Below, one piece after another: positions 27,923-36,682 of a DNA stretch of 64,000 nucleotides; the first letter of the stretch is position 1, and each line of letters opens with the position of its first letter. The notes below the pieces were generated by a model. That model saw nothing but the letters and a program-made list of their open reading frames with translations. It made no database searches and was not told the origin of the DNA. The position numbers were made by a program, and so were the translations under genes. Source of the stretch: Chryseobacterium sp. Leaf404 (GTDB taxonomy: Bacteria > Bacteroidota > Bacteroidia > Flavobacteriales > Weeksellaceae); the NCBI RefSeq assembly GCF_001424145.1, contig NZ_LMQM01000013.1, positions 186,001 to 250,000 on the forward strand. The letters are read 5' to 3'.

Positions 27923-29749
27923 TTAATAGTTTTCTACACAAAGAATTTTGAATTCTGTTCTTCTGTTGATGCGCTGTTCATCTTCGGTACACGGCACATT
28001 ATCAGCACAACGGTTGAGCAATTCTGCTTCACCGGCACCACGCGATACCAATCTGTTTCTGTCTATCCCCTTGTTTACAATATAGTTTACACTAGAATCT
28101 GCTCTTCTCTGAGACAGTTTTTGGTTGTAACTGTTACTTGCACGGGAGTCTGTGTGCGAAGAAAGTTCTACTTTTAATTTAGGGTTTTTCTTCATAAGAT
28201 TTACTACATAATTGAGGTCTGGCTCTGATGCCGGAAGAATGTCAGACTTATCAAGGTTGAAGTTGATATTATTTAATCTGATTGCCTTGCCGCAAGGATC
28301 TACACACACCTCGAACTTAATAAACAATGATTTTGTTCTGTCATAAGTAGTGGTGTTGATTTCCATTTCGTTGGAGAAGTAGCCGTCTTTGTTGCCTTTG
28401 ATGGTATATTTGGTGTTTTTGCTCACGTTAAAAATATATTCTCCTGTAGAAGATGAAATTGTATTTTTCTTGGCATTTGATGGTAAATGTGCCAGTTCTA
28501 TATTTGCACCTTCGATGGTTTTGGTTGTATTGCATTCGAAAACCTGACCTTTGAGAACGAAATTATCATCTGTGTAGAGAATTTCTTTTTGGATAACGCC
28601 ACCATTCGCTTTGCACTGATCAAAATCTGCCTGGGTGATTCTGTTTTCCTGTAGATTTACATTATGAAGTTTACCTTTTACGGTATAATTACCGGCTGCA
28701 ACTTCATCAAAAACCACAACGCCAAAACTGTTGGTCTTACCAGATTCTACGATTGTTCCGTCTTGTCTTTGCAGTACTACATCGGTATCATTAAGAAGTT
28801 CTCCGCTAATTTTATCTTTTGCCGTGATTGATATTTTGCATCCGCATGTGTTGCAAGTTGCGGTACACATTGGTGGCTCGTGTACTTTTTTGCAGACATT
28901 ACAATATTGGCAGGTGGTGCATTTTTCTTTTTTGGGGAATCTCAAAGTGATACCAGCATACACACCCGTAGAATTGATGTTGCAGTTGCAAGCTTTGGTT
29001 CTCATGGTTGCATCCAAATCAAGCTCAGAAACTGCGCTTCCTGTTTGGTGATTGTTGCCAGACGAAAAATTGTAATACATAGAAGAAGCTCCAGTTACAG
29101 GATCTATCAGTTCAGGAACTTTGAAATGGTTGATGTGATAAACGCCTAAATGCACTCCAAAAGCTTTGCTGAAAAAATAATTGTACTGTAGTGATGCCTT
29201 TCCTGAAAGCACATTTTTTGCATCGTAACCCGCATGATGATTGAGGTAAAGCATGGTTGGGTTTGGCGATGTATTGATTGTGCCGTCTAGCAGAGTGTAG
29301 CCACCTTTGATATTAGAAATACCTCCACGCAGTCTCATTTCAATATTCCAGCGGTCATTTTTTTTGTATCTGAAAGAAGGACCTATTCCCAAAAATGTTC
29401 TTGAGATATGCTTTTCCTGCAAATGGAAGTTATTTACTGTAAATCCGCTGTGCCACAAATTATCGGTAGGATAAGTGCTTTCGGGATTATTAACCAGATA
29501 ATCAAAGTCTATCCCTATTCCCCACCATCTGTTTACATAGTAATCTAAACTTCCACCAGCCATCCAATTTCCCTTATAATCGATGTAGGGCGTATTGTTG
29601 TTGTAGATAGGAAGTGCGTCATACCCACCCCTCAGGGAAAGTTGAAATCCTTTGTTGATAGCATTGGTAGTACTGAGATTTGGTGCTTGTGCGTAGTATA
29701 TCATCATACAGAACTGCAATATGATGATTAGTAAGTTTTTTGTTTTCAT
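27923..29749 (-). CDS. OmpA-domain outer membrane protein with Cys-rich insert
   Basis: 608 aa. A signal peptide (MKTKNLLIIILQFCMMIYYAQA) and a barrel-like N-terminal domain (about 25-265) come first. A Cys-rich linker of about 50 residues follows ('CNCNINS', 'KCTTCQYCNVCKK', 'CTATCNTCGC'). Next are one or two carboxypeptidase-regulatory-like domains (about 310-475) and an OmpA C-terminal peptidoglycan-binding domain ('NINFNLDKSDILPAS', 'SHTDSRASNSYNQKLSQRRADS', 'INRRTEF'). It links outer membrane and cell wall. It is the second gene of the operon, 17 nt after the upstream lipoprotein gene. The Cys cluster is unusual. Confidence 0.9.
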   Translation of the reverse strand: MKTKNLLIIILQFCMMIYYAQAPNLSTTNAINKGFQLSLRGGYDALPIYNNNTPYIDYKGNWMAGGSLDYYVNRWWGIGIDFDYLVNNPESTYPTDNLWHSGFTVNNFHLQEKHISRTFLGIGPSFRYKKNDRWNIEMRLRGGISNIKGGYTLLDGTINTSPNPTMLYLNHHAGYDAKNVLSGKASLQYNYFFSKAFGVHLGVYHINHFKVPELIDPVTGASSMYYNFSSGNNHQTGSAVSELDLDATMRTKACNCNINSTGVYAGITLRFPKKEKCTTCQYCNVCKKVHEPPMCTATCNTCGCKISITAKDKISGELLNDTDVVLQRQDGTIVESGKTNSFGVVVFDEVAAGNYTVKGKLHNVNLQENRITQADFDQCKANGGVIQKEILYTDDNFVLKGQVFECNTTKTIEGANIELAHLPSNAKKNTISSSTGEYIFNVSKNTKYTIKGNKDGYFSNEMEINTTTYDRTKSLFIKFEVCVDPCGKAIRLNNINFNLDKSDILPASEPDLNYVVNLMKKNPKLKVELSSHTDSRASNSYNQKLSQRRADSSVNYIVNKGIDRNRLVSRGAGEAELLNRCADNVPCTEDEQRINRRTEFKILCVENY

Positions 29750-29766
29750 TTTAATAGTTTTTAGGT

Positions 29767-30693
29767 TTATTTAAGTAAAGTTACATGCCCCACATAATCT
29801 GCACTTTTGCCGACCTGAGCATCTTTCAGATCAAAAAATATGGTGTGGTTTGCCGTTAAAGTCTGTTCTTTTGTCACCCACATAAAATTGCCATTGTTTT
29901 CTGTGACAAATAAGAGATAACATTGTAAGCCAACAGGATATTGACCGCCAATTGTACCTAAGGCGTTGGGAACATCTTTTGTGATTATAAATACCTGAGA
30001 TGCATTGGCATATCCCGAAGGAACATTAGCAGTAATTGTGGTTTTAGGATTAGGATAATTATAGAACTTATCACAGTTGAACCATCCAAATCCCGGCACG
30101 CTCATCGTATATTTATTGGGCGTAACCTGCGTATTGGTAATCACATCCCAGGTTGCAGTGGGCGTCCATGTCAAAGTATTATTTGCTATTGCACCATTGA
30201 AGGCCTGCATCCCGGTAACGGTGCCACCGGAATTTGAGGTTAATGTTTCTATAGTGACAGGACATGTAGTTGTAAGCACATTGCCATCTTTCTTAACAGT
30301 CACAAAAAACTCACCTCCGGAGAGCATCATTTCTTTTTCTCCACTGGTTTTGATGCCCATTGTTGGTTTGTTTGCAACAAGCATTTTTGCACGGTCGTAC
30401 AGTTCTACAAACTCCATAATGACAGTTCCTGTTACTGGTGCCCCATTCAATCTCAGGCAAGAACCATTTATTTTTACTGTGGTTCCTCTTGATGAGGTGT
30501 AGATAAAATTGTTGTTTGCAGAATCGAAATGAGCAAATGCAGTTTCACTTCGCAGCCCATCTTCGAATAACTGGTTAAAACGCTCTGCAGATGGCGGCGT
30601 AATGTCGTTATCAAACATCACATCTTTGTCTGTACATTGCCAAATGAAAGCTGATATGATGATTGCACTTGAAATTAGTCTAAAATTTTTCAT
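29767..30693 (-). CDS. Lipoprotein, unknown function, first gene of OmpA operon
   Basis: 308 aa. The leader MKNFRLISSAIIISAFIWQC ends in a cysteine that fits a lipobox (C20). 'GTTVKINGSCLRLNGAPVTGTVIMEFVELYDRAKMLV' resembles a regulatory-like beta domain, and later beta-rich segments carry no motif I can name. It is transcribed from a promoter with an 18-bp palindrome (30747-30764) and heads a three-gene operon with the OmpA protein and a second lipoprotein. Function unknown; surface or periplasmic location inferred. Confidence 0.78.
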   Translation of the reverse strand: MKNFRLISSAIIISAFIWQCTDKDVMFDNDITPPSAERFNQLFEDGLRSETAFAHFDSANNNFIYTSSRGTTVKINGSCLRLNGAPVTGTVIMEFVELYDRAKMLVANKPTMGIKTSGEKEMMLSGGEFFVTVKKDGNVLTTTCPVTIETLTSNSGGTVTGMQAFNGAIANNTLTWTPTATWDVITNTQVTPNKYTMSVPGFGWFNCDKFYNYPNPKTTITANVPSGYANASQVFIITKDVPNALGTIGGQYPVGLQCYLLFVTENNGNFMWVTKEQTLTANHTIFFDLKDAQVGKSADYVGHVTLLK

Positions 30694-30716
30694 TGTAAAA
30701 TCGTTTAATGTTTCTA

Positions 30717-30765
30717 CAAATTTTAAGATTTTTTTAACACAAAAAAATCCCTAATTATAGGGATT
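30717..30765 (-). promoter_or_regulatory. Promoter and candidate response-regulator operator of the OmpA operon
   Basis: On the minus strand ATCCCTATAATTAGGGAT (30764-30747) lies upstream of TAAAATTTG (30725-30717), a -7 box with one extra base. No TTG -33 is present. The distance from the palindrome edge to the final G of the -7 box is 30 nt, the same as at the regulator gene (32889-32936). The centre is about 44 nt before the predicted transcript start, the usual place for an activator. Confidence 0.65.
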
Positions 30766-30866
30766 GAAATTATTATGACACAAAAATGAAAACTATCAAA
30801 ACACCAAAAAATCCAATCATCTAATGACAAAGGGATTTAAATGATTTATCAAAAAAACGATCCGTC

Positions 30867-31993
30867 TTATAAAATATAATCCAAATAATTTTCCTGATTG
30901 ATAATTCAAATCCAGCATTGGGATAAGATTTTGCTAATTCAGTTGGGATTTTTGATATGCTTTTTCCCCATTTGTATTTCAAATGCTTGTAGTTGCTCAT
31001 TTTTTTCTTCAGTTCTATCTATTTCTTGTTTGGTGTGGGTACGCCAGAAATAATCAAATACAAAATCTTGTTTGTAATCCATTGCTTTTCTGCGTTCAGA
31101 ATTGAGGTAATTCTCCCACAATTTTCCCGAATCTTCCCTCATATTAAATGGATTGAAAGAATTGATAATCGCATTCCGAATGCCATTATCTACAAAATAC
31201 CATTTTTTCATTTTGGTGATTTCATTATCCCGATGTCTGCAAAATCGCGACACGCTGTAGATGATAAATACTTTACGAAACAAATCCAGATATTTTTCGA
31301 CCGTGTTTTTACTAATTTGCAAATCTCTGCCAATGCTTTCCAACGAAACTTCGCTACCCGTTCTGAAAGCGATTATTTGTAATAATGCAATTATTTTGTC
31401 CCGTTTTTTAATGCCTTCAAATGCCAATATATCTCGTAAAAGTTGGTTGTTTACAATTTCCTTTAGATACGTTATTTTATCTTCTCGATTTTTCAATTTT
31501 GTGAGTTCAGGATAGCCAATAAAAATCAATCTGTCTTTGAGATTGCCTTTAGTTTCTAAAAAAATTTCAGTTTGCGAAAACTCCATTTGCTACATTGGGT
31601 GCAACATTATGGTTTTCATTCTGCCAACTAAAGGTTCCCCAATTTGGTTATTGATTTCGAACGCAGATGAGCCTGTGATCAATACTTTTAAACCTTCGAT
31701 GGTATCCATCAACTTCAATTTTTTGCCAATATTTGCAATTTCTTGGGCTTCGTCAATTATTAAAAACCGAGTGTCGCCCAAGATTCGGTTGAAGTTTGCG
31801 GTGCTTTGAATTTCTAATAACTGATGCATTTCTACATCGTCTCCATTTAAAAAAGAATTTTTTCGGTACTATCTTTTATTATTTTATTGATTAATTGCGT
31901 TTTACCAACACGTCTTGAACCTAACAAAACAACCACTTTATTCGCTTGAAGCTTATCAGAAATGATTTTTTCGGCTAATCTATTATGTTCCAT
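30867..31993 (-). pseudogene. Decayed AAA-type ATPase with DUF4143 domain
   Basis: Once about 370 aa. It starts at 31993 with MEHNRLAEKI and a P-loop 'LLGSRRVGKTQLI', then shifts frame in a T-run near 31855. It continues with 'LIIDEAQEIANIG' (Walker B-like) and 'LKVLITGSSAFEI', and meets an in-frame TAG near 31588 after 'HPM'. Next comes a helix-turn-helix and DUF4143-like region ('ISKNTVEKYLDLFRKVFII'). It shifts again near 30950 in an A-run, and once more near 30895, after which 'NQENYLDYIL' and a stop at 30867 would end the ancestral protein. At least four lesions, so the gene is dead. Such ATPases are often mobile accessory genes of unknown function. Confidence 0.85.
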
Positions 31994-32192
31994 ATTCTTA
32001 CATTTTGAATACACATATACTCAACAAACACAAATACCGCCATCTAATTGACGGAAATAAATAAAATTCCGTCAGTTTATAATGGTGTAAAATTGATGAA
32101 ATTAGTAATTGGAATTTTTTAATTATAGATTTTCGCCTTATTAATCATTAATTTTCAAAGCAAAACCTAATTCTTATAAATTTTGAAACTTT

Positions 32193-32813
32193 TTACGGTT
32201 GCGAATTCCTGTAATACCAATAAATCGCCTCTCCCAAAGATGAAATATGCAATTTCTCGTAAATATGTTTCGTGTGCGTATTAATCGTAGAATAACTCAC
32301 TCCCAGTTTATCGGCGACCATTTTGTAGCTCAAACCTTCTGAAAGAAATTTCAAGACTTCCTGTTCTTTTGGAGTAAGTATTTCCTGTGTTTTTTTCGGG
32401 ACAAAATATTCCATCACTTTTCTTGCGATTGCAGGATTCATCGATGCTCCACCTTCATACACTTCTTCTATCGCCTGCAAAATTCGGGTCGGATTGTCGG
32501 ATTTTAAAATATAACCGCTTGCTCCGTTCGAAATGGCTTTAAAAACTTTGTCGCTATCATCAAAAGCCGTTTGAATCAAGACTTTAATCTGTGGGAATTT
32601 AGATTTTATCCTTTTTAGACCTTCAATTCCATCAACTTTTGGCATATTGATGTCCATTAAAACTACATCTGGAGAATACAGGGTCATTTCATCCAAAACA
32701 TTTTCACAACATTCTGCATCGCCAATGTACAAAAGGTTATCGCTCAAAGAAATCAGTGCCTTTAAGCTTTGTAGCCGTTCTGGGCTGTCATCGTATGCGA
32801 ATATTCTGATCAT
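32193..32813 (-). CDS. LuxR/NarL-type response regulator
   Basis: 206 aa. Receiver domain with phospho-acceptor D54 ('VVLMDINMP'), acidic D8/D9, the switch Thr in 'LIQTAFDD' and Lys in 'YILKSDNP'. A C-terminal LuxR helix-turn-helix ('LTPKEQEVLKFLSEGLSYKMVADKLGVSYSTINTHTKHIYEKL') follows. The sensor kinase gene lies directly upstream in the same direction. Its promoter region carries an 18-bp palindrome that also occurs before the OmpA operon, so it probably controls itself and that operon. Confidence 0.95.
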   Translation of the reverse strand: MIRIFAYDDSPERLQSLKALISLSDNLLYIGDAECCENVLDEMTLYSPDVVLMDINMPKVDGIEGLKRIKSKFPQIKVLIQTAFDDSDKVFKAISNGASGYILKSDNPTRILQAIEEVYEGGASMNPAIARKVMEYFVPKKTQEILTPKEQEVLKFLSEGLSYKMVADKLGVSYSTINTHTKHIYEKLHISSLGEAIYWYYRNSQP

Positions 32814-32826
32814 TTTTTTAAAATTA

Positions 32827-32859
32827 AAACCTTCAAGATTTCAAAAACCTTGAAGGTTT
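32827..32859. repeat. Hairpin sharing the AAACCTTCAAG motif of the pyrG terminator
   Basis: Arms AAACCTTCAAG (32827-32837) and CTTGAAGGTTT (32849-32859), an 11-bp perfect stem with an 11-nt loop. It lies in the leader of the response-regulator mRNA, just before its start. The same arm is found at 3821-3852. Confidence 0.6.
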
Positions 32860-32888
32860 GTAATACTGTGGTTATTAGTTTTCTACTA

Positions 32889-32936
32889 CAAATGTATCCG
32901 TAAAAACACGATTTCTCAATCCCTAATTGTAGGGAT
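32889..32936 (-). promoter_or_regulatory. Promoter and candidate operator of the response-regulator gene
   Basis: On the minus strand ATCCCTACAATTAGGGAT (32936-32919) overlaps the end of the kinase gene. It touches TTG (32919-32917), followed by 20 nt and TACATTTG (32896-32889), a full promoter match. The palindrome differs by one base from that at 30747-30764 and sits at the same 30-nt distance from the -7 end. Both -7 boxes are followed by TAG. The regulator therefore has its own promoter besides read-through from the kinase gene. Confidence 0.7.
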
Positions 32937-35903
32937 AATAATTTTAACTAAAGTTCCAGGATTGCAGACAATCTCAAATTTTCCGTTCATTTCTTCGGTG
33001 CGTTTTTTCATATTGTGCAAGCCGTTTCCTTTTTTGTTTTCCAGATTAAAACCAATTCCGTTATCAAAAATTCCCAAATGATATTCTTCATTTTTCTTCA
33101 TTAAATCTACTTCAACTTTCGTTGCCTCACTGTATTTTGCAATGTTATTCAAAGCTTCTTTACAAATGAGAACAATATTTTTCCGCATCGTAAAATCTTT
33201 AATTTCCTGATCAATTTCCGGACAAACCTTAATCTGAAAAGGAATTTCTGTGTGACCCAAAATTTCATTGGCAGAGTTGATAATTCTCGTACTCAAAGAC
33301 ATAAATTCGTTTTTCCCGGGCTTCAAACTCCAAATAATATCGCCGATGTTTTCTGAAATATGTTTTGCCTGAGCTTCAATTTTTTGCAGTATTATTTCTG
33401 TTTGCAAAGGATCTTTGGTCATCATTTTCCGGGCAATTGCAGAATTTATTTGCAAACTACTGAGCGTCGCACCCAAATCATCGTGCAGATTTGCGGTGAT
33501 TTTGTTCCGCTGATTATCCATATCCAATTCGTGTTGGTAGAATTCTTTTTGTTTCAAGAACCGCCATCTTCCATAAAGCGCAAAAATTCCTCCGAAAAAC
33601 AAACCACTTACCAAAATCCAAAATAAAATGGTTTCGTAAAAGGCTTTTTCTATCGTGATTTCTATTTTTTTGAATCCCGAAAATTGGTTCGAAAATTTAT
33701 CATAGATCGCAAATTCTACCATATAATCTCCCTGAGACAAACTGTTGAATATCAACGGACTTTTCGGTAAAATCATTCGCCATTTGTTTTCTTTATTTTT
33801 TATTCTGTAAAACAATTTCCGCTGTTTCCCGAATTCTAAATCTTTAATAAAAACCTTGAGGTTAATATTGTTTTCATCATTTTTCAATGTTAATTTCTCG
33901 ATGGAATTGAAGCCATTTATCGCTTCTATTCTTTTATTATTAATAAGAATTTCATCAAAATAAATTTCCGTTTGGTAATGAGATTTTATTTTCAAGGGCG
34001 GTTTGAAATAATTAAAACCATTAACACCCCCGAAATACAGCGTTCCATCGCGGGTTTTCAAAAAAGCCCGGTTGTTGAAATCCCAATGCTGAATCCCATC
34101 TTCCAGGTCATAATTAATGATTCTGAACGTATTTTTTTCGATAGAACTCAATCCTCTTTGATGGCTGCACCACGCGTTTCCATCATCGTCAATCAAAATT
34201 CCGTAGATGTAAGTTCCCGCCAAACCGTTGTTGCTGTCGAATTTATTGAGGATTTTAAAATTTTTGTCTAAAAGAAAAACACCTTCGTTGGTTCCTACCC
34301 AAAATTGATTCGCTTTTTCATCTTCCTGAAGATAAAATGACTGCACACCAGGAAGAATTTTTTTTAAAATTTTAACAGATTTGTCGGGATTTATTTGAGC
34401 CAAAATCATATCGCCGTTCAGATAACTTATCGCCACTCGGTTTTGGCTGATTTTGTTGATGTAAAAGCCATTTTTCTCGGGAAGCGCTTTTATTTTTTCA
34501 ATTGTTTTCTGTTTTTCATTCAGCCAAAAAATGCCATTAGAAAAAGAAAGCATTAGCGGAAAATCTTTAAAAACCGCCATCGATTGAAAACGAGAATTGT
34601 TTGTATTTTCAATTTTGAAAATGGTTTTCAATTTTTCCTTACTATCTAAAAACGCAATTTGATGGTAATTTTTCCCTTCTTGGTAAATCCAATTTCCATT
34701 TCTTTGTGCATCAAAATAAACTCTGGATATAAAAGTTTTAGTTTTTGAAACCGGCACCAAACTATTTATCAATCCGTTATGTTCCATATTCTTATCAACC
34801 AGTACATTTCCGTTGGGTAATTCTGCAAAACTACCAACGCCCATCGTTTTGAAATAAGAAAATTTTTGGTCTCTGAAAGATTCTGAATTGCCTAAAATTT
34901 TCCTGTCAAAATTGAAAATAGATTGTCCCAAACCATCATCGCAAAACCAAAGTCTGCCTGTTTTATCAAAGGTCAAACTGTAAGCTCTCCGATAATTTTC
35001 TATATATTTTTGATTAAAACTATTGTTTGAAAGAATGATTTTATTTTCTATTTTTAATGCCAAAACATTTTGGTGATGGGCGATAGAAGATACTGCATTC
35101 AGTTTTTCACCATCAATTTCGGCGATTGTCTTTTTTCTAAAATCTTTGAGATTAAAGATTAGCAAGCTGTTTTTTGTGCCTATGTATAAAATATTTTTTT
35201 CGCTGTCATAGTCAGATGAATAGATAATTTCATCGTTTTTACCTAGCGGGAAATCGCTTTTCTTCGATTTCATATTATAGCGTACAATTTGGTTTCCCGA
35301 AAAACCCCAAAGATTACTTTCTTTATCAAAAAATGGCATTTGATTAAAAAACGAGGTTCCATTGCTACCGTAAACATGCAAAGAAACCATTGGTTCTATG
35401 GGTAATTGCGTAATTTTCTCAATTTTTTTGGAAGTAACATCAAACGTTGCCAACTCAAAATTTTCATTGAAACACCAGATTTTCCCATCAAAAAACCCAA
35501 TCGGAATGGCGGTTTTGGTTTTAGAATTTTTGAAAATTTCTATTAATCTAAATTCATCTTTAAGGTAATCGTATTGGTACAAACCTCTCGTAGAACCGAT
35601 GTACAGGTTTTTGGTGTCTTCTGCAAATCCGTAACCTTGCTGTAAATTGGGGCAGTTTTTAAAGTAATAATTGAGGTTATAAACTTTCACATTCGAGCCA
35701 TCAAAACGGTTGAGTGCATCGTTTGCCGTAATCCACATAAAACCTTTGCTGTCTTCAAACCGAAAATAATTGGATCCTTGCGAAAGCCCATCGTCTTGGG
35801 AAACCCGGGAAATATTGAAGTGATTGAGATTTAATTGTGCAAAAAAATAATTTCCGCAACAGAGCAAAATCAAAAAACAGAACATTTGCTTTAAAGAAAT
35901 CAT
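32916..35903 (-). CDS. Sensor histidine kinase with two-component regulator propellers
   Basis: 995 aa. A signal-like leader ('MFCFLILLCCGNYFFAQ') precedes a periplasmic region of about 700 residues built of propeller repeats ('GLSQGSNYFRFEDSKGFMWI', 'GRLWFCDDGLGQ', 'NQFWVGTNEGVFLL', 'DDDGNAWCSHQRGLSS'). A Y_Y_Y-like domain follows, then one transmembrane helix near residue 755. The cytoplasmic HisKA_3 domain has phospho-accepting H807 in 'NLHDDLGATLSS', and the HATPase domain includes 'NIAKYSEATKVEV', 'DNGIGF' and 'GNGLHNMKKR'. It phosphorylates the NarL-type regulator encoded next. Ligand unknown. Confidence 0.93.
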   Translation of the reverse strand: MISLKQMFCFLILLCCGNYFFAQLNLNHFNISRVSQDDGLSQGSNYFRFEDSKGFMWITANDALNRFDGSNVKVYNLNYYFKNCPNLQQGYGFAEDTKNLYIGSTRGLYQYDYLKDEFRLIEIFKNSKTKTAIPIGFFDGKIWCFNENFELATFDVTSKKIEKITQLPIEPMVSLHVYGSNGTSFFNQMPFFDKESNLWGFSGNQIVRYNMKSKKSDFPLGKNDEIIYSSDYDSEKNILYIGTKNSLLIFNLKDFRKKTIAEIDGEKLNAVSSIAHHQNVLALKIENKIILSNNSFNQKYIENYRRAYSLTFDKTGRLWFCDDGLGQSIFNFDRKILGNSESFRDQKFSYFKTMGVGSFAELPNGNVLVDKNMEHNGLINSLVPVSKTKTFISRVYFDAQRNGNWIYQEGKNYHQIAFLDSKEKLKTIFKIENTNNSRFQSMAVFKDFPLMLSFSNGIFWLNEKQKTIEKIKALPEKNGFYINKISQNRVAISYLNGDMILAQINPDKSVKILKKILPGVQSFYLQEDEKANQFWVGTNEGVFLLDKNFKILNKFDSNNGLAGTYIYGILIDDDGNAWCSHQRGLSSIEKNTFRIINYDLEDGIQHWDFNNRAFLKTRDGTLYFGGVNGFNYFKPPLKIKSHYQTEIYFDEILINNKRIEAINGFNSIEKLTLKNDENNINLKVFIKDLEFGKQRKLFYRIKNKENKWRMILPKSPLIFNSLSQGDYMVEFAIYDKFSNQFSGFKKIEITIEKAFYETILFWILVSGLFFGGIFALYGRWRFLKQKEFYQHELDMDNQRNKITANLHDDLGATLSSLQINSAIARKMMTKDPLQTEIILQKIEAQAKHISENIGDIIWSLKPGKNEFMSLSTRIINSANEILGHTEIPFQIKVCPEIDQEIKDFTMRKNIVLICKEALNNIAKYSEATKVEVDLMKKNEEYHLGIFDNGIGFNLENKKGNGLHNMKKRTEEMNGKFEIVCNPGTLVKIIIPTIRD

Positions 35904-35958
35904 TGGAAATTAGTTTTAAGTAAATTTAGATAAAAAATCTTCATTTTAATGCAAAAAA

Positions 35959-35981
35959 AATCATCCCAATTTGAGATGATT
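35959..35981 (-). terminator. Terminator of the thioredoxin-like lipoprotein gene
   Basis: AATCATC/GATGATT stem with a 9-nt loop, followed on the minus strand by a run of eight T. It also separates this gene from the kinase gene. Confidence 0.75.
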
Positions 35982-36031
35982 AGTGATTAATTGATTGTTT
36001 TTTCACCTAAACCTTTGCCTCAGCCTCCACT

Positions 36032-36547
36032 TTATTTCGAAAGTTTATCAATTGTAGCCTGAATTTCCGGATCTTCCGGAGAAATGGCGTAGTATTTTGC
36101 AATCTGAGAAGTCTGGTCAATCACCATGTATCTCGGAATCCAGTTCAGCTCGATGTAATTGTTGAAATCATTTTTCCAGCCAGATGAAAACCAATAATTT
36201 TCTTTGTCTTTCATAGCATGTTTTTCGAGGCTTCTGTCAAAACCTTCTTTTGATCTTTCGAGTGAAAAATAGATAAAATCTACATCAGGATTTTTTTCTT
36301 CCAGTTCTTTGGCTTTCGGCATTGCTTTCAGACAGTCTCTGCACCATCCAGCCCAGAAATCAATGACCAGAACTTTACCTTTATGCTGATTTAAAATTTC
36401 CTGAATGCTGATTGATTTCCCATCTTCATCCTGAAGTTTGTGGCTTAGAGCTTCCTTTGAAAATTCCTTTTTTGAAACCTCAGGCGCCTGCTGTGAACAG
36501 CCTAAAGTGAAAACACTCAACATCATGAACGTCAGTAACTGCTTCAT
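36032..36547 (-). CDS. TlpA/thioredoxin-like lipoprotein
   Basis: 171 aa. The leader ends in the lipobox 'TLGC' (C17). The thioredoxin fold follows with the redox motif W-C-R-D-C in 'VIDFWAGWCRDCLKAMP' and the cis-proline in 'LNWIPRYMVID'. It is a membrane-anchored periplasmic thiol-disulfide protein, probably reducing or delivering electrons to envelope proteins. The CRDC active site is less common than CxPC. It stands alone between the kinase gene and lpxK. Confidence 0.9.
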   Translation of the reverse strand: MKQLLTFMMLSVFTLGCSQQAPEVSKKEFSKEALSHKLQDEDGKSISIQEILNQHKGKVLVIDFWAGWCRDCLKAMPKAKELEEKNPDVDFIYFSLERSKEGFDRSLEKHAMKDKENYWFSSGWKNDFNNYIELNWIPRYMVIDQTSQIAKYYAISPEDPEIQATIDKLSK

Positions 36548-36654
36548 ATTTAATTTTTATGCAAATCTAAACATTGAAACGTAATTTTTATGATGACACT
36601 GTATGATTTAACATAATATGAGAGATTGAGAAACTCTATTTTGAGCAAAACAAA

Positions 36655-36676
36655 ATCCGCAACGGTTGCTGCGGAT
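36655..36676 (-). terminator. lpxK terminator
   Basis: ATCCGC (36655-36660) pairs with GCGGAT (36671-36676), immediately past the lpxK stop, with TTTTG after it on the minus strand. Confidence 0.65.
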
Positions 36677-36682
36677 AAGATT

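Noticed and set aside
30939-31829. Two separate genes for a DNA-binding protein and an ATPase fragment
   Set aside because: They are adjoining pieces of one decayed ATPase, split by an in-frame TAG and by frameshifts.
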